From an uncultured Lachnospiraceae bacterium (GTDB taxonomy: Bacteria > Bacillota > Clostridia > Lachnospirales > Lachnospiraceae), in NCBI GenBank assembly GCA_910587105.1, contig CAJUMB010000048.1, positions 1 to 28,477 on the forward strand: a stretch of 28,477 nucleotides of DNA. The letters run 5' to 3'. The notes below the pieces were generated by a model. The model did no database searches, had not been told where the DNA came from, and saw nothing but the letters and a program-made list of their open reading frames with translations. The position numbers and the translations under genes are program-made. How positions within the stretch are numbered: position 1 is the stretch's first letter; each line of letters begins with the position of its first letter. Positions 25,203 to 28,477 of this stretch are shown in pieces.

Positions 25203-26786
25203 CTATAGATTATCAAAGACAACCGTTTCTTTCTCCAATTGCTCCACAACTTCCTGATTGACGCCCATGCGTTGGGCAATATCTTCCATGTCGCTGGCAA
25301 GATTTTTGGTATTGCCTGCCACACCGGTAATTCCGCTGGCACCTTCATCAATGGCCTTTGTAATGGCTCCAATGGAGTCTGCGATTCCAGATACAGAACT
25401 TTTCAGACACTCCGTACGTTCATAGAATTCATCCATGAACCGGCGGATACAGGCCGCATCTTCCTTATATTGGCTGCCAGACTGGACAAATGCCTGAAAC
25501 TCTGTGAGGACAGACCGGCTCATATAATCAATCAGATTCTGTGCATTTTCAGAAAGGTTATATACCGCGGACGTAACCCCTTCATTAATGGACTGTATCC
25601 GATTGGCAGTCTCCCGGCTGGAATTGGCCAGATCTCTCACCTCCCTGGCCACAACAGCAAAGCCCTTTCCGGCAGCCCCCGCGTTGGCGGCCTCCACAGA
25701 GGCGTTCAGCGCAATCAAACGGGTCTGCTGGGAAATAGCCAGAATCTCACCGGTGAGATTCTTAATCTGGTCCACACGTCTGCTTTTTTCAATGGCATCG
25801 TTGAGGGAATGGAGGATTTCTTCCGCCTTGGCCCCAGTAATCTCCACACTCTTCTGGGCAGACTGCTGCATAGCGTCTGCACGGGCGTCCATATGGACTG
25901 TATAATCCGTAATGGCACTGCATTCTTCTGCTATATTATGTACGTCTTCCCTGACACTTTTTGTATTTTCATTGATAACTGCCACATTGCCAGCCACTTT
26001 CTGAATAGTTGCTGACAGCTCATGTGCCAGCGCGGACAGACCAGCTGCACTCCCCTTGGAATCCTGGGTCTTTTCTAAAACTTCTCCCGTCATATGATTG
26101 ATACGCCCGGAACTGTCCTGAATAGTCTTCAGAATGCTTTTGACCGGAATCACCACATACTTGGTGATCAGTTTCAAATCCGCGAACACCAGCAGCACAC
26201 AGGCTGCCACTGCCGCAACCCCCACTGCCAGTGATATGAAATACACGGCAGACAGACGCTTCCTGGCGTCAGAGGTCTGTTCACTGATAGAAACGTTCAT
26301 GGCATCAATATCCGCCTCCATAGCACTGGCATAAGAAGCCACATCCCCATTGGCAAACCCATAGGCGTCCTGGGTCTTATGGCCTGCGCTGGCACAGACC
26401 AGATGGACCAGTGCATGTTTGAATGAATCGTAATTGGACAGCAGAGATTCGTACTGTTTTTTATCCTCCCCTGCCACATGCTTTTTATATTCTGCCAGCA
26501 TATCATCCAGAAGACTCTCTTCCTCTTTGATCTGCTGGACAAGGGTGATCATCGTATCGTAATCTGTGGCGACAATATGGCTCAGCGCCATTTTATGGAT
26601 ATTCATAGACGCCTGGCAGATTTGTGCCAGCCGGCTCTTGCTGTCCATGTAATTGTCTGCAATATTGGAAGCGTTTGCATTCACGTTATGAATATTGATT
26701 ACGGAAAGAATATTGGACAAAAATGCCACAATGCCCAGAAGGGCAATGGGTATAATCAAACGCTGTTTTAAACTGATATTTTTCAT
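25203..26786 (-). CDS. Methyl-accepting chemotaxis protein with four-helix-bundle-type sensor
   Basis: A 527-residue receptor. Transmembrane helix 1 is at ~11-31, with an all-helical extracellular domain of ~145 residues consistent with a 4HB sensor. Helix 2 is at ~177-200. The signalling domain has the tip ISQQTRLIALNASVEAANAGAAGKGFAVVAREVRDLA. AAGGAG lies about 11 bases before the ATG. It is 60 bases upstream of the second receptor gene on the same strand, so a shared transcript is likely. Two receptors with different sensor folds in one operon suggest different cues feeding one array. Confidence 0.9.
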   Translation of the reverse strand: MKNISLKQRLIIPIALLGIVAFLSNILSVINIHNVNANASNIADNYMDSKSRLAQICQASMNIHKMALSHIVATDYDTMITLVQQIKEEESLLDDMLAEYKKHVAGEDKKQYESLLSNYDSFKHALVHLVCASAGHKTQDAYGFANGDVASYASAMEADIDAMNVSISEQTSDARKRLSAVYFISLAVGVAAVAACVLLVFADLKLITKYVVIPVKSILKTIQDSSGRINHMTGEVLEKTQDSKGSAAGLSALAHELSATIQKVAGNVAVINENTKSVREDVHNIAEECSAITDYTVHMDARADAMQQSAQKSVEITGAKAEEILHSLNDAIEKSRRVDQIKNLTGEILAISQQTRLIALNASVEAANAGAAGKGFAVVAREVRDLANSSRETANRIQSINEGVTSAVYNLSENAQNLIDYMSRSVLTEFQAFVQSGSQYKEDAACIRRFMDEFYERTECLKSSVSGIADSIGAITKAIDEGASGITGVAGNTKNLASDMEDIAQRMGVNQEVVEQLEKETVVFDNL

Positions 26787-26918
26787 AATGGCTGATGCTC
26801 CTTTATATCTGCGGCGTTGGCCTCAATCGACGCAGCCACCGCTGCGCCTCATTCCTCTGCCTTGCAGGCTGAAAATCTATCCTACGCGAAAGGTATCGGT
26901 AATTAGTGCGGATTATAC

Positions 26919-27082
26919 TAGAGCGTGTTTGAAAATTGCTTTATGTCAACCGTGCGTCACAGTTTGTGGGAGATTTGCTCCGCATGAGGACGCTGTAGCG
27001 GGCTACAGCAACCGAATAAGGAGCAAATCTGCCGCAAAGTGGGGCGTGCGGGTGGCGTGAATGAATTTTCAAACACACTCTA
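26919..27082 (+). repeat. Intact palindromic MITE-like element, copy B
   Basis: It is flanked by TA on both sides. The terminal inverted repeats, measured from CTAG, are 20 bases with one mismatch (26918-26937 / 27064-27083). Pairing continues without gaps for 64 bases per arm, leaving a 38-base centre with its own stem GCTGTAG-CGGG-CTACAGC (26992-27009). There is no open reading frame. TA flanks and short GAGYGTGTYT ends resemble non-autonomous elements mobilised by IS630/Tc1-mariner transposases, but no such transposase is in the window. Its right edge forms part of the neighbouring gene's stop codon. Confidence 0.85.
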
Positions 27083-28321
27083 GGGGGCAGTAATTCCCTC
27101 AACCATTGTATCCAGCTGTTCCTGGAGACTCTCTCCCGCTGGATTTCCCTCCAGAATATTTGCGGTAAACACGCTCACAGGTTCCCAAAAATTACCCCCT
27201 ATACGCTGCAGACAGGAGTACTCAGCCTGTTCCAAAAGCGCTGCAATTGCCGGGGAATTCTGAACTTCCTCTGAAGACGCCGCATTCCTATTAGACGGCC
27301 CCTGCCCCCGCATCTGAAACCGCAGTTTCTGATTTTTCTCATTGGCAATCCACTCAGCCAGCCTTGCCGCCCATTTCCTGTGCTTTGAGTAAGCATTTAC
27401 TCCGATCAGCTTATAGCCAGAAAAAGACGTCATCTGAACCTCACGTCCGGCACAGGTATAAGAAGGCAGCTTCGCAGCCCCGAAATTGCTGCCCCAGGTT
27501 TCTTCCACTGCCACCGCGTTCCATACACCATTGATACCTGCAATAATCGTATCATTTTTGACACCTTCGAGAAATCCTGCATCGTCTGTACTGATAAATC
27601 CCGGATGCCCCGCCATGGCTGTCATGGCCTGGGCTACGTCAGTTCCCTTAATCTCTCCTTCTGTACTATTCCAGGTACAGTAATTGGTAATTCCGTCATC
27701 ATTCAGCCCTACAGTAAGCCCGGTACTGCCGAACAGAGAATACACGTACCACCCAGAAGACCATTCCATGGAAACTTTTTTTCCATGTTCTGCGGCAATA
27801 TCCTGCATCCGGTCAAAAGATGCAATGTCTTCCTCTGAAAAATATTGTTTATTATAATATAGAAAATACCCGTTATCTGCCGTCAGCGGCAGTGCATACA
27901 GAGTATCATTTACCGACGCCGCCAGGACAGCTTCCGGCAGATTAGACTGCTTGAAAGACTCCGGGTTTTCCACCGGCTCCAGCGCACCGGCAGCCACCAA
28001 TGCATTCAGCTGGTCGTCTGCAAAAGCAAATACATCTGCGCCCTGCTCCAGATCTGCCATCAAAGCGTCCATACATTTGCTCTCACTCTGAGGCATATAA
28101 GTAATAGAAAACTCCGCCTGCCCGCTGTATTCTGACTGAAATCCATCAATAATCTGACTGAGCAGCTCTTCATCTTCTTCCGCACCCCATACAGTCAGAT
28201 TGACTGTATCAGAATCAGGCTTCTGCTCCTCTTCCAAAAGTTTTGAGTCACCTTTTTGACAGCCGGACATGAGTATGGCCAACAGAAAAAGCGACAACCA
28301 TAGTCTGATCTTTCTTTTCAT
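27080..28321 (-). CDS. Extracellular solute-binding lipoprotein, family 1 (maltose-binding-like)
   Basis: A 413-residue lipoprotein with lipobox MSGC (Cys21). The N-terminal VNLTVWGAEEDEELLSQIIDGF, the mid-region DTIIAGINGVWNAVAVEETWG and the C-terminal region KWAARLAEWIANEKNQKLRFQMRGQGPSN are typical of family 1 oligosaccharide-binding proteins; the length is normal. AGGAGA precedes the ATG. No permease or ATPase of this class is adjacent; two chemoreceptors are instead, so it may serve sensing or work with distant transport genes. The gene is bracketed by copies of the palindromic element, and its TAG stop uses the TA and first base of copy B. Confidence 0.9.
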   Translation of the reverse strand: MKRKIRLWLSLFLLAILMSGCQKGDSKLLEEEQKPDSDTVNLTVWGAEEDEELLSQIIDGFQSEYSGQAEFSITYMPQSESKCMDALMADLEQGADVFAFADDQLNALVAAGALEPVENPESFKQSNLPEAVLAASVNDTLYALPLTADNGYFLYYNKQYFSEEDIASFDRMQDIAAEHGKKVSMEWSSGWYVYSLFGSTGLTVGLNDDGITNYCTWNSTEGEIKGTDVAQAMTAMAGHPGFISTDDAGFLEGVKNDTIIAGINGVWNAVAVEETWGSNFGAAKLPSYTCAGREVQMTSFSGYKLIGVNAYSKHRKWAARLAEWIANEKNQKLRFQMRGQGPSNRNAASSEEVQNSPAIAALLEQAEYSCLQRIGGNFWEPVSVFTANILEGNPAGESLQEQLDTMVEGITAP

Positions 28322-28361
28322 AGCCTTCTCCTAAAATTGTAATATTTCCGTTAGATAATCT

Positions 28362-28477
28362 TAGAGTGTGTCTTAAAAATGCTTTCTGTCAGATGTGCGT
28401 CACACTTGGTGGGAGATTTGTTCCAAATGAAGGGCGCATAGCGGGCTATGTAACCTGAATTTGGCACAAATCTCACG
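28362..28477 (+). repeat. Palindromic MITE-like element, copy C, cut by the window end
   Basis: It begins TAGAGTGTGTCTTAAAAATG and contains TGTGCGTCACA and GTGGGAGATTTG. A central stem CATAG-CGGG-CTATG follows, then a returning arm GCACAAATCTCACG. It keeps the CGGG loop of copy B while a stem pair changes from G-C to A-T. It lies about 40 bases upstream of the family-1 binding-protein start. Confidence 0.75.

Noticed and set aside
26787..26918. GC-rich short hairpins upstream of the receptor gene as a riboswitch
   Set aside because: Only small hairpins (CGCAGC/GCTGCG, GCCT/AGGC) are present, with no known aptamer core; possibly debris of another repeat.
1..28477. CRISPR arrays, tRNA/rRNA genes, complete insertion sequences
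   Set aside because: No regularly spaced direct repeats, no cloverleaf sequence recognised by eye, and no transposase-like protein in any frame.

Overview
The window looks like a chromosomal stretch of a motile gut Clostridia, most likely Lachnospiraceae. This rests on mid-40s to 50% GC by eye, strong AGGAGG-type ribosome sites with frequent TTG/GTG starts, lipoprotein-anchored solute-binding proteins, and protein styles typical of that family. No rRNA, tRNA, CRISPR array or complete transposase gene was seen. The taxonomic call is inference.

Layout. (1) 149-5274, minus strand: a complete nickel/peptide/opine-type ABC transporter (permease, permease, ATPase, ATPase, then binding protein last). 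(2) 5497-6351: an AraC regulator, divergent from (3) 6516-11387, plus strand: a ribose-type sugar ABC importer (double ATPase, permease, binding lipoprotein) followed by a UroD/MtaA-like methyltransferase-family gene. (4) 11548-12465: a LysR regulator. (5) 12842-17282: an AT-richer island in which two related AAA ATPase/PD-(D/E)XK nuclease-type genes point away from each other and flank a Panacea-domain antitoxin-like gene and a frameshifted partner. (6) 17393-22440, minus: a second complete nickel/peptide-type ABC transporter (binding protein, two permeases, two ATPases). (7) 22739-28321, minus: a sensory cluster of a family-1 solute-binding lipoprotein, two chemoreceptors and an FMN-binding lipoprotein.

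Two things are not explained by the genes. First, four minus-strand promoters share a 20-bp element of the form ATCCCC-N4-6-GG-GGCTTGTG. It is fused to the -35 box, and each copy has exactly 17 bp to a recognisable -10 box. The copies lie before transporter 1, before the LysR gene, before transporter 2, and before a short terminated orphan RNA just upstream of transporter 2. This looks like a regulon with a C-tract/G-tract operator. Second, a family of short palindromic elements (about 160 bp, GAGYGTGTYT termini next to TA) occurs at least five times, usually right at the 3' ends of genes. The intact copy is a nearly full-length hairpin whose arm mismatches are often G-U pairs in plus-strand RNA, and it completes the stop codon of the family-1 binding protein gene.

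How the parts may work together (inference): the two nickel/peptide transporters and the LysR gene appear co-regulated; the AraC protein probably controls the divergent sugar/methyltransferase operon; the binding protein, chemoreceptors and flavin lipoprotein form a likely sensing unit; and the ATPase-nuclease/Panacea island has the look of a defence or stress-response locus.
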